A DNA stretch of 64,000 bases, taken from NCBI GenBank assembly GCA_947501625.1, contig CANMWN010000002.1, positions 496,001 through 560,000 on the forward strand. Reading direction: 5' to 3'. Origin of the DNA: an uncultured Flavobacteriaceae bacterium (GTDB taxonomy: Bacteria; Bacteroidota; Bacteroidia; Flavobacteriales; Flavobacteriaceae). A program made the position numbers and the translations under genes. The notes under the pieces are model-generated. The model saw only the letters and a list, made by a program, of their open reading frames with translations. It ran no database searches and was not told the DNA's origin. Positions 51,916-60,576 of the stretch are shown one piece after another (the first letter of the stretch is position 1; each line of letters starts with the position of its first letter).

Positions 51916-52674
51916 ATGATAAAATTCTTTAGAAAAATTCGTCAAAACCTACTTATGGAAAATAAAACTGGTAAATACTTCAAATATGCTATTGGTGAAA
52001 TTGTTCTTGTGGTCATAGGTATTCTCATTGCCTTACAGATTAACAATTGGAATGAAAATCGAAAAGAAAATCGAAAAGCAGAAAGTTATTTAGTTAATAT
52101 TAAGGAAGATTTAATACTAGATACAATACAGATTAACAAAGCTATTGACCATTTAGAATTTTCAATTAGTAAGGCAACAAAATTGTTGCGTTTAAAAAGT
52201 TTTGAAAACTACAAGGCAGACTCGCTTATTAATTTAATTCCTAACATGTATTACCAATTATCTATTAACTCTCAAACATTTGACAAACTAATTAATTCTG
52301 GAGTAACAGAATTAACTAACCATACTGAGATTTTTGATTTAATTAATATTTATTACACAAAGCAAAAGAATGTGTTTCAATCTATAAGAGATTGGGATAT
52401 GGAAGAAACTAAAAAAGATAATGATAAGATATATAGTTCTTCGTTATTTGAAATTCACTCTACTAACAACGACGATTTTTCTGATCAGTTCTTTTTTGTC
52501 CAAACGCCAGAACAAAGACATGAAGAATTGTCTAAACTTTTACTTTCTGTTGAATCTAGAAATAGATTAAGAAACGCTTTGTACAGAAAAAAACGTATTG
52601 CTTTTACTTTTAATGAAACCCATACTGAAGCAAAAAAAATTATAAATAAAATTAATCAAGAGTTAAATGATTAA
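51916..52674 (+). CDS. DUF6090-type membrane protein, array copy 5
   Basis: A 252-residue copy with leader type A (LLMENKTGKYFKYAIGEIVL), with a duplicated NRKE element (NENRKENRKAES) just past the membrane. Outer core is FDKLINSGVTELTNHTEIFD. The C-terminus ends in a helix TEAKKIINKINQEL. Overlaps copy 6 by 8 bp. Confidence 0.88.
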   Translation: MIKFFRKIRQNLLMENKTGKYFKYAIGEIVLVVIGILIALQINNWNENRKENRKAESYLVNIKEDLILDTIQINKAIDHLEFSISKATKLLRLKSFENYKADSLINLIPNMYYQLSINSQTFDKLINSGVTELTNHTEIFDLINIYYTKQKNVFQSIRDWDMEETKKDNDKIYSSSLFEIHSTNNDDFSDQFFFVQTPEQRHEELSKLLLSVESRNRLRNALYRKKRIAFTFNETHTEAKKIINKINQELND

Positions 52675-53410
52675 ATTTTTTAGAGATATACGCAAATCAT
52701 TAATCCAAGAAAACAAAATGGGCAAATACTTTAAATACGCTATTGGTGAAATTGTGCTTGTGGTCATTGGTATTTTGATAGCTCTTCAAATTAACAATTG
52801 GAATGACAAACGTATACAACAAAGCAAGGAAAGTGAATTTATTAGTCAAATACACAAAGAGTTTCTTTCAAACAGAGCACAACTAGATACAGTTACATCT
52901 TATCATCTTAAAGGATATAAGGCTGCAAATAAAATACTATCATTAATGCCTATTGATTTGAAGAGTGTTAATCTAGATTCATTGTCATATTTCATAGAAC
53001 AAACCATTCCAAATTGGACATTTAATCCTCAACAAACTGCCATAAACTCTTTATCAAATTCCTCTACATTTAATATTATTTCTAATATTGAATTAAGAAC
53101 TCTACTACAAAACTGGAATGAACTTGTTTCAGATTATCAAGAGGAAGAAGTATTTGCTAAAAATTTTACTCATACTGCTTACCTACCATATTACCGAAAG
53201 AAAATAGCTTTTATAAATTATAAGAGTACTCCTGGAATATTGAACTATTCAAAAGTTGATTTAAATTTTTTAACCGATTTAGAATTTGAGAATCTAATTC
53301 ATAATCGAATGGCATTTATTGAAGATATTATAAATCCTGAAGGAGTAAATGAATTAAAAGAAGTGAATGCTTCTATAGATAGAATCATAGAACTAACCAG
53401 AACTAATTGA
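52667..53410 (+). CDS. DUF6090-type membrane protein, array copy 6
   Basis: A 247-residue copy with leader type C (FRDIRKSLIQENKMGKYFKY). About 47 bp of this leader's DNA is identical to copy 8. The outer domain (TFNPQQTAINSLSNSSTFNI, then WNELVSDYQEEEVFA) is closest to copy 9, which carries leader type B. Copy 7 starts 1 bp after the stop. Confidence 0.88.
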   Translation: MIKFFRDIRKSLIQENKMGKYFKYAIGEIVLVVIGILIALQINNWNDKRIQQSKESEFISQIHKEFLSNRAQLDTVTSYHLKGYKAANKILSLMPIDLKSVNLDSLSYFIEQTIPNWTFNPQQTAINSLSNSSTFNIISNIELRTLLQNWNELVSDYQEEEVFAKNFTHTAYLPYYRKKIAFINYKSTPGILNYSKVDLNFLTDLEFENLIHNRMAFIEDIINPEGVNELKEVNASIDRIIELTRTN

Positions 53411-53411
53411 T

Positions 53412-54164
53412 ATGATAAAATTCTTTAGAAAAATACGTCAAAACGTCTTAAACGAAGGTAAAACTTCCAAGTATTTCAAATATGCTATTGGTGAAATTAT
53501 ATTAGTGGTAATTGGAATTCTCATTGCATTGCAGGTTAATAATTGGAGTGAAAACCAAAAAGATCGAAACGAAGAACGTAATGCTCTGATAGACCTTAAA
53601 GAAGAATTTCTTTATAATTCAAATGTTTTTAAAAAACATTTAAGTTTGAAAAAAAAAGTTAACCAACAATGGATTAAGCTCATAGATACACTTAGTAATG
53701 ACAACTCAGTAAATGATGGCTCTATTAGAAGAACTCGTTCTGGTTCAGATACCTATATTTTATCTCAAAGTGTTTTAGACAAACTTCTATTTACAGGCGT
53801 AATTGATAAAATAGAAAATGATTCGCTTAAAACCCTTTTAAGTTCATGGAACTATATTTATAAAGAATATGAAGACGATGAAATAATGCATTCAGAATTT
53901 ATTGAAAAAGAATTTGCCCTTTATGAGATGAAGTTAATTCCATTTCTTTACGCAAAAAATGGAACAGCTAATAAGTTGCCAAGTCCATTTTATAATGCAG
54001 AAGATATGAATCAATATATTATAAATGCTAACAATGATTTCTATTATAGAAACTTATTATTAAGAAACCAATATTATTTAAACAATGTAATTAATGAAGG
54101 AGATATTTTGCAGAAAACCTTGAATGAAATAATAACTCTTTTAGATGAAGAAATTAAGAAGTAG
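53412..54164 (+). CDS. DUF6090-type membrane protein, array copy 7
   Basis: A 250-residue copy with leader type B (VLNEGKTSKYFKYAIGEIIL; QVNNWSE replaces QINNWNE). Outer core is LDKLLFTGVIDKIENDSLKT, then LLSSWNYIYKEYEDDEIM, aligning with copies 6 and 9 but more distant. 2-bp gap to copy 8. Confidence 0.88.
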   Translation: MIKFFRKIRQNVLNEGKTSKYFKYAIGEIILVVIGILIALQVNNWSENQKDRNEERNALIDLKEEFLYNSNVFKKHLSLKKKVNQQWIKLIDTLSNDNSVNDGSIRRTRSGSDTYILSQSVLDKLLFTGVIDKIENDSLKTLLSSWNYIYKEYEDDEIMHSEFIEKEFALYEMKLIPFLYAKNGTANKLPSPFYNAEDMNQYIINANNDFYYRNLLLRNQYYLNNVINEGDILQKTLNEIITLLDEEIKK

Positions 54165-54166
54165 TA

Positions 54167-54964
54167 ATGATAAAATTTTTTAGACATATACGAAAATCAT
54201 TAATCCAAGAAAACAAAATGGGCAAATACTTTAAATACGCAATTGGTGAGATCATATTGGTAGTAATTGGGATTCTCATTGCCTTACAGATTAATAACTG
54301 GAATGAGCAAAAAAAACAAACTTCAATCGAAATTTCTTATTTAAAACGTCTTAGTCAAGATCTTCATCAAGATTCTATATTTTGGCTTAGAAAAATAGAA
54401 CAACGGAAGCAAAAAGTAGAAGGCGCAAATCAAATTATGAAATTTGCCTTTAGCGATAATCGTGATACAATATTTAATATGGGACAACCATTAATGAATC
54501 TTATCACTTGGATTGATACACACATAAATAATCATACATTTAAGGAAATGTTAAGCAGTGGCAATTTAAATATTATTAAAAATGATTCTATCAAGCATAA
54601 ATTATTAAGATTAGATCAATCTTATAAAGTAGTTCTTGGTTGGGATAATACTATAAAAGAAGATTACCAAAACAACTTATGGCCACCTACCGACATCATC
54701 GACCCTTATAATCAAGTACCTCTAGATGATGGAATTCAAAAAGCAATTGGTTTAAATAAAACATTTACCAATGATGATAAAATCCAATATACCGATTTAT
54801 TGAAAGGAGAAATTTCTAGCCTATTTAAAAATCCAAAATTTAGGTCAGGTGTCTATAAAGCGCGTGACAACTACTTAAGACAAATAGAATATTTAGAAGA
54901 AGTACAAGGTTTTGCCTCAAATTTAAAACAACTAATCGATAAAGAAATAGAAAATAAAGAATGA
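54167..54964 (+). CDS. DUF6090-type membrane protein, array copy 8
   Basis: A 265-residue copy, the longest, with leader type C (FRHIRKSLIQENKMGKYFKY). The outer domain core is FKEMLSSGNLNIIKNDSIKH. It holds a proline-rich stretch (NLWPPTDIIDPYNQVP) not seen in the others. Ends with an ATGA overlap with copy 9. Confidence 0.88.
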   Translation: MIKFFRHIRKSLIQENKMGKYFKYAIGEIILVVIGILIALQINNWNEQKKQTSIEISYLKRLSQDLHQDSIFWLRKIEQRKQKVEGANQIMKFAFSDNRDTIFNMGQPLMNLITWIDTHINNHTFKEMLSSGNLNIIKNDSIKHKLLRLDQSYKVVLGWDNTIKEDYQNNLWPPTDIIDPYNQVPLDDGIQKAIGLNKTFTNDDKIQYTDLLKGEISSLFKNPKFRSGVYKARDNYLRQIEYLEEVQGFASNLKQLIDKEIENKE

Positions 54965-55689
54965 TAAAGTTTTTCAGAAAAATACGCCAAAACTTGCTAA
55001 ACCAAGGTAAAACTTCTAAATATTTTAAATACGCTATTGGTGAAATTATACTAGTTGTTATAGGTATTCTTATTGCCCTCCAAATTAATAACTGGAATGA
55101 AAAACGCTTAAACTCTAGTAAAGAAACTGCCATTTTAGCAAACATTCATAAAGAATTTAAGCAAAATAAAAAACAACTAGATTCAGTTGTTTCCTTACAT
55201 AAAAGGGCGTATAAAAATTGTGGTAAGATAATTAAGCTTTTTCCAATAAAAGAAAAACCTGAACCTACAGTTTTAGATTCATTAAGTACTCATTTATGGT
55301 GGTCCTATGGAGGCATAACTTTTAATCCATCTCAAACAAGTATTAATGCACTTGAAAGTACCTCATCTTTCGATATTATTAAAAATGAAACCTTACGTGG
55401 TTTATTAATTTCATGGAATGATTTAATTACAGATTATCAAGAAGAAGAATTGCTGTCCAGAAAATATGTTTGGGATCATTATGATCCATATATGACTAAA
55501 AATTTTGATTGGAATTATAACTTTAAAGATGAACGGAATAATTTTGACGCTTTGCAAACGTTGGAATTTGAATATCGAGTAAAAAGCATGTATGACTTAA
55601 TGAATCAAATTCTATATACTAGCGGAGAATTACAAATAGTTCAAAAAACACTGGATGAAATCATTGAACTTTCTAAACCAAAAAAATAA
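54961..55689 (+). CDS. DUF6090-type membrane protein, array copy 9
   Basis: A 242-residue copy with leader type B (LLNQGKTSKYFKYAIGEIIL). Outer domain (TFNPSQTSINALESTSSFDI; WNDLITDYQEEELLS) is the nearest relative of copy 6. The stop at 55687-55689 overlaps the ATA of the vestigial tenth copy. Confidence 0.88.
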   Translation: MIKFFRKIRQNLLNQGKTSKYFKYAIGEIILVVIGILIALQINNWNEKRLNSSKETAILANIHKEFKQNKKQLDSVVSLHKRAYKNCGKIIKLFPIKEKPEPTVLDSLSTHLWWSYGGITFNPSQTSINALESTSSFDIIKNETLRGLLISWNDLITDYQEEELLSRKYVWDHYDPYMTKNFDWNYNFKDERNNFDALQTLEFEYRVKSMYDLMNQILYTSGELQIVQKTLDEIIELSKPKK

Positions 55690-55748
55690 TAATTAAATTC
55701 TTTAAAAAAAGAAAAACTATAGTGCTTCAATTAATCAATTTTCAATAA
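55689..55748 (+). pseudogene. Vestigial start of a tenth DUF6090 copy
   Basis: Directly after copy 9, with the same kind of stop/start overlap, frame ATA ATT AAA TTC TTT AAA AAA AGA AAA ACT reads IIKFFKKRKT, matching the MIKFFRKIRQ beginning of the other copies with ATG changed to ATA. It runs to a TAA about 20 codons on and keeps neither membrane segment nor outer domain. Confidence 0.6.
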
Positions 55749-55774
55749 ATTTTTGTTAAAATTATTAAAAAAAG

Positions 55775-55804
55775 TTGTTTTGTCTAACTTTTTTAATAAA
55801 TTTG
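55775..55804 (+). promoter_or_regulatory. crt operon promoter with a 22-bp-spaced direct repeat
   Basis: TTG (55775-55777), 19 bp, TAAATTTG (55797-55804). TTTGTCTAAC (55779-55788) and TTTGTTGAAC (55801-55810) are direct repeats of pattern TTTGTnnAAC with a 22-bp period that overlap both core elements, so a regulator there would control transcription of 55821-60571. No MerR-type regulator gene is in the window. Confidence 0.6.
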
Positions 55805-55820
55805 TTGAACAAAATGAATT

Positions 55821-57290
55821 ATGAAACGTAAAATTGTTATAATTGGCTCTGGTTTTTCTTCACTTGCGGCATCTTGCTATCTTGCAAAAAAAGGGTATGA
55901 TGTTACAATTTACGAGAAGAATAATACTATTGGTGGAAGAGCAAGAGTATTAAAAAAGAATGGATTCAAATTTGACATTGGACCAACTTGGTATTGGATG
56001 CCAGATGTTTTCGAACGTTTTTTCAATGATTTTAACAAAAAACCCTCTGATTATTATAACCTTCATAAGTTAAGTCCTGCATACGAAGTAGTATTCAACA
56101 CCTATGAAAGCATAATAATTCCTGATAGTTTAGAAGCAATTTATGATATATTTGAAAACGAAGAAAAAGGCAGTTCAAAATATTTAAAAGAATTCTTAGC
56201 ATCTGCAAAATCAAACTATGATGTTGCAATAAAAGATTTAGTTTATAGGCCAGGTAATTCAATTACCGAATTAATCACTCCAGTAACAATACAAAGGGTT
56301 TCTCAGTTCTTTACTAGTATCAGCAAAAAAGTACGTAGAAAAATAAAGAGCGAAAAACTAAGACAAATACTCGAATTTCCAGTATTATTTTTAGGTGCAA
56401 AGCCAAGTGATACACCATCTTTCTATAATTTTATGAACTATGCAGACTTTGGTCTAGGAACTTGGCATCCTGAAGGTGGTATGTATGAAGTTATCAAGGC
56501 AATGGCAAGTCTAGCAACGGAACTTGGTGTAAAAATTGAAACCAATTCAAATGTTTCAAAAATAATAGTTATTGATGCAGTTACAAAAGGCATTACAGTT
56601 AACAATCAAAATATTGCTGCTGATATTGTTTTATCAGGCGCCGATTACCATCACACTGAAACACTTTTAGATAATATATATAGACAATATTCTGAGAAAT
56701 ATTGGGATAAAAAGACTTTTGCTCCTTCTTCCCTTCTATTTTATGTGGGTTTTGAAAAGAAATTAAAAAATGTGCAACATCATACGCTATTTTTTGACAC
56801 TAGTTTTGAAACACATGCTAAAGATATTTACGACAATCCAAAATGGCCAGAAAAACCATTATTCTATGGTAGTTTTCCAAGTATTACAGATGCTTCTTTT
56901 GCGCCAGACGGAAATGAAGCAGGTGTTTTCTTAATTCCCATTGCTCCTGGAATTAGCGACACTCCAGAAGTAAGAGAACAATATTTTGAGCAGATTATTG
57001 AACGATTTGAAAAATTGACTAATCAAAAAGTAAAAAATCATATTCTATTTAAAGAATCTTATTGCGTTAATGACTTTGTCAATGATTATAATTCATATAA
57101 AGGTAATGCTTACGGATTAGCAAATATATTAACCCAAACTGCTTTTTTAAGACCAAAAATAAAGAGCAAAAAAGTTGAAAATTTATTTTTTACAGGTCAG
57201 TTAACTGTTCCTGGTCCAGGAGTTCCTCCATCATTAATTTCAGGAAAAATCGCTGCAGACTTAATTGATAAACAATATAAAACTAAGTAA
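55821..57290 (+). CDS. crtI: Phytoene desaturase CrtI
   Basis: A 489-residue FAD-dependent desaturase converting phytoene to lycopene. The N-terminal dinucleotide fold is IIGSGFSSLAASCYLAKKGYD with E in TIYEK. FDIGPTWYWMPDVFE is the substrate-region motif. The C-terminal signature is FTGQLTVPGPGVPPSLISG. Membrane associated. First gene of the carotenoid operon, 6 bp before crtB. No sign of damage. Confidence 0.95.
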   Translation: MKRKIVIIGSGFSSLAASCYLAKKGYDVTIYEKNNTIGGRARVLKKNGFKFDIGPTWYWMPDVFERFFNDFNKKPSDYYNLHKLSPAYEVVFNTYESIIIPDSLEAIYDIFENEEKGSSKYLKEFLASAKSNYDVAIKDLVYRPGNSITELITPVTIQRVSQFFTSISKKVRRKIKSEKLRQILEFPVLFLGAKPSDTPSFYNFMNYADFGLGTWHPEGGMYEVIKAMASLATELGVKIETNSNVSKIIVIDAVTKGITVNNQNIAADIVLSGADYHHTETLLDNIYRQYSEKYWDKKTFAPSSLLFYVGFEKKLKNVQHHTLFFDTSFETHAKDIYDNPKWPEKPLFYGSFPSITDASFAPDGNEAGVFLIPIAPGISDTPEVREQYFEQIIERFEKLTNQKVKNHILFKESYCVNDFVNDYNSYKGNAYGLANILTQTAFLRPKIKSKKVENLFFTGQLTVPGPGVPPSLISGKIAADLIDKQYKTK

Positions 57291-57296
57291 ATACTC

Positions 57297-58133
57297 ATGA
57301 AAAAAACATTTGACGACGTTTCAATAAAATGTAGTAAAGTAGTGACAAAAACATATAGCACTTCTTTCTCTCTTGCCGTTAAAATGCTTGATAAATCCAT
57401 ACAAGATGCCATTTATAGCATCTATGGTTTTGTTCGATTTGCTGATGAAATTGTTGATTCTTTTCATGATTATGACAAGGAATTATTAATTAATCAATTT
57501 GAAAAAGATTATTATACAGCTTATAATGACAATATCAGCTTAAACCCTATTTTAAATTCTTTTCAACAAACAGTAAAAAAATACAATATTGATGACACAT
57601 CCATTAAAGCCTTTTTAAAAAGCATGAAATTAGACTTACATAAATCCAATTATACACAAGAAGAGTATAAAGAATATATTTATGGCTCTGCTGATGTTGT
57701 TGGCTTAATGTGCTTAAAAGTTTTTGTAAATGGAGATCAAGGTAAATACAATGAACTAAAAGAACCTGCGATGAAGTTAGGATCAGCTTTTCAAAAAGTT
57801 AATTTTCTACGCGATTTAAAAGATGATTTTCAAAACCTCGACCGAACATACTTTCCAAATATTGACATTACAGAATTAAATGAAAATTCTAAACAAACTA
57901 TCATAAATGATATTGAAAAAGATTTTGAAGACGCAATGATTGGAATTAAGAACCTACCAAAAGAAGCCAAATTTGGTGTCTATACTGCCTACAAATATTA
58001 TAAATCACTATTAAGCAAGTTAAAAAGAACGCCAGCAGATAAAATTTTAACAACTAGAATTAGGGTTTCTAATCCTTATAAATTTTTATTACTTGGCAAA
58101 TCTTTCGTAACTTACAAAACCAATTTAATATAA
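57297..58133 (+). CDS. crtB: Phytoene synthase CrtB
   Basis: A 278-residue squalene/phytoene synthase that joins two geranylgeranyl diphosphates. Both aspartate motifs are present: FVRFADEIVDSFHD (DxxxD) and NFLRDLKDDFQNLDRTYFP (DxxxD). The SAD(V)VG...CLKVF stretch (YGSADVVGLMCLKVF) and KVNFLRD are family features. Located directly behind crtI. Confidence 0.95.
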   Translation: MKKTFDDVSIKCSKVVTKTYSTSFSLAVKMLDKSIQDAIYSIYGFVRFADEIVDSFHDYDKELLINQFEKDYYTAYNDNISLNPILNSFQQTVKKYNIDDTSIKAFLKSMKLDLHKSNYTQEEYKEYIYGSADVVGLMCLKVFVNGDQGKYNELKEPAMKLGSAFQKVNFLRDLKDDFQNLDRTYFPNIDITELNENSKQTIINDIEKDFEDAMIGIKNLPKEAKFGVYTAYKYYKSLLSKLKRTPADKILTTRIRVSNPYKFLLLGKSFVTYKTNLI

Positions 58134-58140
58134 CCTCATT

Positions 58141-58584
58141 ATGTTAATTTACCTACTTATAACACTCGTAACCTTTTCTCTTATGGAAGGTGTAACTTGG
58201 CTTGCACACAAGTATGTTATGCATAGTTTTATGTGGTATTTTCATGAAGATCATCATCAACCAAAATATGCAAACACATTTGAAAAAAATGATGTCTTTT
58301 TTGTCATTTTCGCAATACCAAGTATTCTACTTTTCTATTTTGGTTTTCAAGGCGGATTAAACTACTTATTTTTTATTGGATTGGGTATTCTTTTTTATGG
58401 AATTGCTTATTTTCTTGTTCATGATGTATTGATACATCAGCGATTTAAATGGTTTAAAAAAACAAAAAACAAATACTTAATTGGATTAAGAAAAGCGCAC
58501 AAAGTGCACCACAAACATTTGGGTAAAGAAGATGGTGAATGCTTTGGAATGTTATTGGTTCCACGAAAATATTTTAAGGTTTAA
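58141..58584 (+). CDS. crtZ: Beta-carotene hydroxylase CrtZ
   Basis: A 147-residue integral membrane di-iron hydroxylase that adds 3-hydroxyl groups to beta-carotene, giving zeaxanthin. The histidine clusters HKYVMHSFMWYFHEDHHQ, HDVLIHQRF and KAHKVHHKHLG are the metal ligands. 7 bp after crtB; its stop shares one base with the next ATG. Confidence 0.93.
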   Translation: MLIYLLITLVTFSLMEGVTWLAHKYVMHSFMWYFHEDHHQPKYANTFEKNDVFFVIFAIPSILLFYFGFQGGLNYLFFIGLGILFYGIAYFLVHDVLIHQRFKWFKKTKNKYLIGLRKAHKVHHKHLGKEDGECFGMLLVPRKYFKV

Positions 58585-59270
58585 TGTCTCTGTATTTAAT
58601 CTTAAATATTGCTTCATTAAGCATCCCTCTTATCTATAGTTTTGAGAAAAAAATGCGATTTATTAAATGGTGGAAAGAAGTTTTTCTAGCCATTACAATA
58701 ACAGCCATTTTATTTTTAGTTTGGGATATAATTTTCACCAAAAATGGCGTTTGGGGATTTAACCCAACGTATTTATCTGGAATTGATATCATAAATTTAC
58801 CACTCGAAGAATGGCTTTTCTTCTTTTGTATACCATACGCAAGTATATTTATACATTATGCTTTTAAACATTTTTTTTCAAACAAAAGTCTTAGTAGACC
58901 AATAAGCAATATTATTACAGTATTGCTAATCTTAATATTAGTTCCAGTGATATTTTTAAATACCGATAAAGACTACACATTCTATAACTACTTATTGCTG
59001 CTTGTTGTACTTACTTATAGTTTATTGGCGCGCGAAAAAGAATTACCAACTTTTTATATCACTTTTTTAATTATTCTTATTCCATTTTTTATAGTCAATG
59101 GTATATTGACCGGAAGTTTTATTGATGATCAAGTTGTATGGTATAACAATACTGAAAATCTTGGAATAAGACTAGGAACAATACCCATTGAAGATATAGG
59201 TTACGCTTTTAGTATGCTCTTTATTAGTATCATATTGATAGAAAAATTTAAAATCATTTTCAAAAAATGA
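58584..59270 (+). CDS. Lycopene cyclase, CrtYc-CrtYd fused type
   Basis: A 228-residue membrane protein with about seven transmembrane helices. It carries two copies of the PxE(E/D) cyclase motif, LPLEEWLFFFCIPYASIF and IPIEDIGYAFSMLF, corresponding to the two halves of the heterodimeric lycopene cyclase (CrtYc and CrtYd) fused in one chain. It cyclises lycopene to beta-carotene, consistent with crtZ beside it. The start overlaps crtZ by 1 bp and the stop overlaps the photolyase gene by 4 bp. Confidence 0.9.
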   Translation: MSLYLILNIASLSIPLIYSFEKKMRFIKWWKEVFLAITITAILFLVWDIIFTKNGVWGFNPTYLSGIDIINLPLEEWLFFFCIPYASIFIHYAFKHFFSNKSLSRPISNIITVLLILILVPVIFLNTDKDYTFYNYLLLLVVLTYSLLAREKELPTFYITFLIILIPFFIVNGILTGSFIDDQVVWYNNTENLGIRLGTIPIEDIGYAFSMLFISIILIEKFKIIFKK

Positions 59271-60571
59271 AAAGTGAAAAAATTACAATCTTTTGGTTTC
59301 GAAGAGATTTAAGAATTGAAGATAATTGTGGTTTATATCATGCTTTAAGTTCTGGAAATAAAGTTCTTCCACTTTTTATTTTTGATACTAATATTATAGA
59401 CGAACTTGATAGAGATGATGCTAGGATTACTTTTATTCATCAAAGATTGGAACATCTAAATGAACAATTAAAATCATTTGATTCAAGCATCAAAATTTTA
59501 ATGGGCACACCTCAAAGTGCTTTCACAGAATTACTAAACGAATATAATATTACCAGTGTTTATACGAACAGAGATTACGAACCATATGCCAAAAAAAGAG
59601 ATGCTCAAATTCAAGAATTATTGAATGAAAATTATATTGAGTTCAAAACATATAAGGATCATGTAATCTTTGAAAAAAATGAAATTACCAAATCAGATTC
59701 TTCTCCTTATAAAGTCTACACACCATATTCGAAAAAATGGTTATTAAATATCTCTGATTCTATTTTAAAGCCTTTCCCTTCTGAAAAACTAACAAGTAAC
59801 TTTGTTAAAAACAAACTAGTCTTCCAAGGTTTAGAAAAAATTGGTTTTAAAGAATCTAACATAAAAGTTTTACCATTTGATATTTCTAAAGGTTTAATAT
59901 CAAACTACGAAGAAACTCGTAATTTTCCAGCAATAAATAAAACTTCCAAATTGAGTCCGCATTTAAGGTTTGGAACTATCAGCATAAGAAATTGTGTAAA
60001 AAAAGCAATTACAGTAAAGAATACAACATTCTTAAAAGAACTCATATGGAGAGAGTTTTTTATTCAGATTTTGTGGCATTATCCAACTACCAATCACAAC
60101 AATTTTAAATCAAAGTATGATGGAATTAAATGGAGAAATAATGAGGAAGAATTTAAAGCATGGTGTGATGGAAAAACGGGCTACCCAATTGTAGACGCAG
60201 GAATGAATGAATTAAACAAAACTGGTTATATGCACAATCGCGTACGGATGATAACTGCTAGTTTTTTATGTAAGCATTTATTGATCGATTGGCGTTGGGG
60301 CGAAGCCTATTTTGCCAAAAAATTATTAGACTTTGACCTCGCACAAAATGTTGGCAACTGGCAATGGGTTGCAGGAACTGGTTGTGATGCAGCGCCATAC
60401 TTCAGAATTTTTAATCCAACCGAACAAGTAAAAAAATTTGATAAGCAATTGGAATATATAAAAAAATGGGTGCCAAATTTTCAAGAACTTAGTTATCCTA
60501 CTCCAATTGTAGATCATAAATTTGCAAGAAATCGCTGTTTAGAAACATATAAAGTTGGAATTGGAGTTTAA
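59267..60571 (+). CDS. phrB: Deoxyribodipyrimidine photolyase (cryptochrome/photolyase family)
   Basis: A 434-residue flavoprotein. The N-terminal domain starts TIFWFRRDLRIEDNCGL. The FAD domain includes WREFFIQILWHYP, GYPIVDAGMNELNKTGYMHN, FDLAQNVGNWQWVAGTGCDA and PYFRIFNP. Active class I enzymes have the same NRVRM...LLIDWRWGE block, so it probably repairs cyclobutane dimers. It overlaps the cyclase by 4 bp, which links light-dependent repair to the carotenoid operon. Confidence 0.93.
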   Translation: MKSEKITIFWFRRDLRIEDNCGLYHALSSGNKVLPLFIFDTNIIDELDRDDARITFIHQRLEHLNEQLKSFDSSIKILMGTPQSAFTELLNEYNITSVYTNRDYEPYAKKRDAQIQELLNENYIEFKTYKDHVIFEKNEITKSDSSPYKVYTPYSKKWLLNISDSILKPFPSEKLTSNFVKNKLVFQGLEKIGFKESNIKVLPFDISKGLISNYEETRNFPAINKTSKLSPHLRFGTISIRNCVKKAITVKNTTFLKELIWREFFIQILWHYPTTNHNNFKSKYDGIKWRNNEEEFKAWCDGKTGYPIVDAGMNELNKTGYMHNRVRMITASFLCKHLLIDWRWGEAYFAKKLLDFDLAQNVGNWQWVAGTGCDAAPYFRIFNPTEQVKKFDKQLEYIKKWVPNFQELSYPTPIVDHKFARNRCLETYKVGIGV

Positions 60572-60576
60572 AACTT

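Noticed and set aside
48986-55689. The repeated leader DNA looked at first like a mobile-element or CRISPR-like repeat
   Set aside because: The repeats are about 140 bp, encode protein in frame, and are spaced by whole genes of 710-800 bp; there are no spacers, transposase or terminal inverted repeats.
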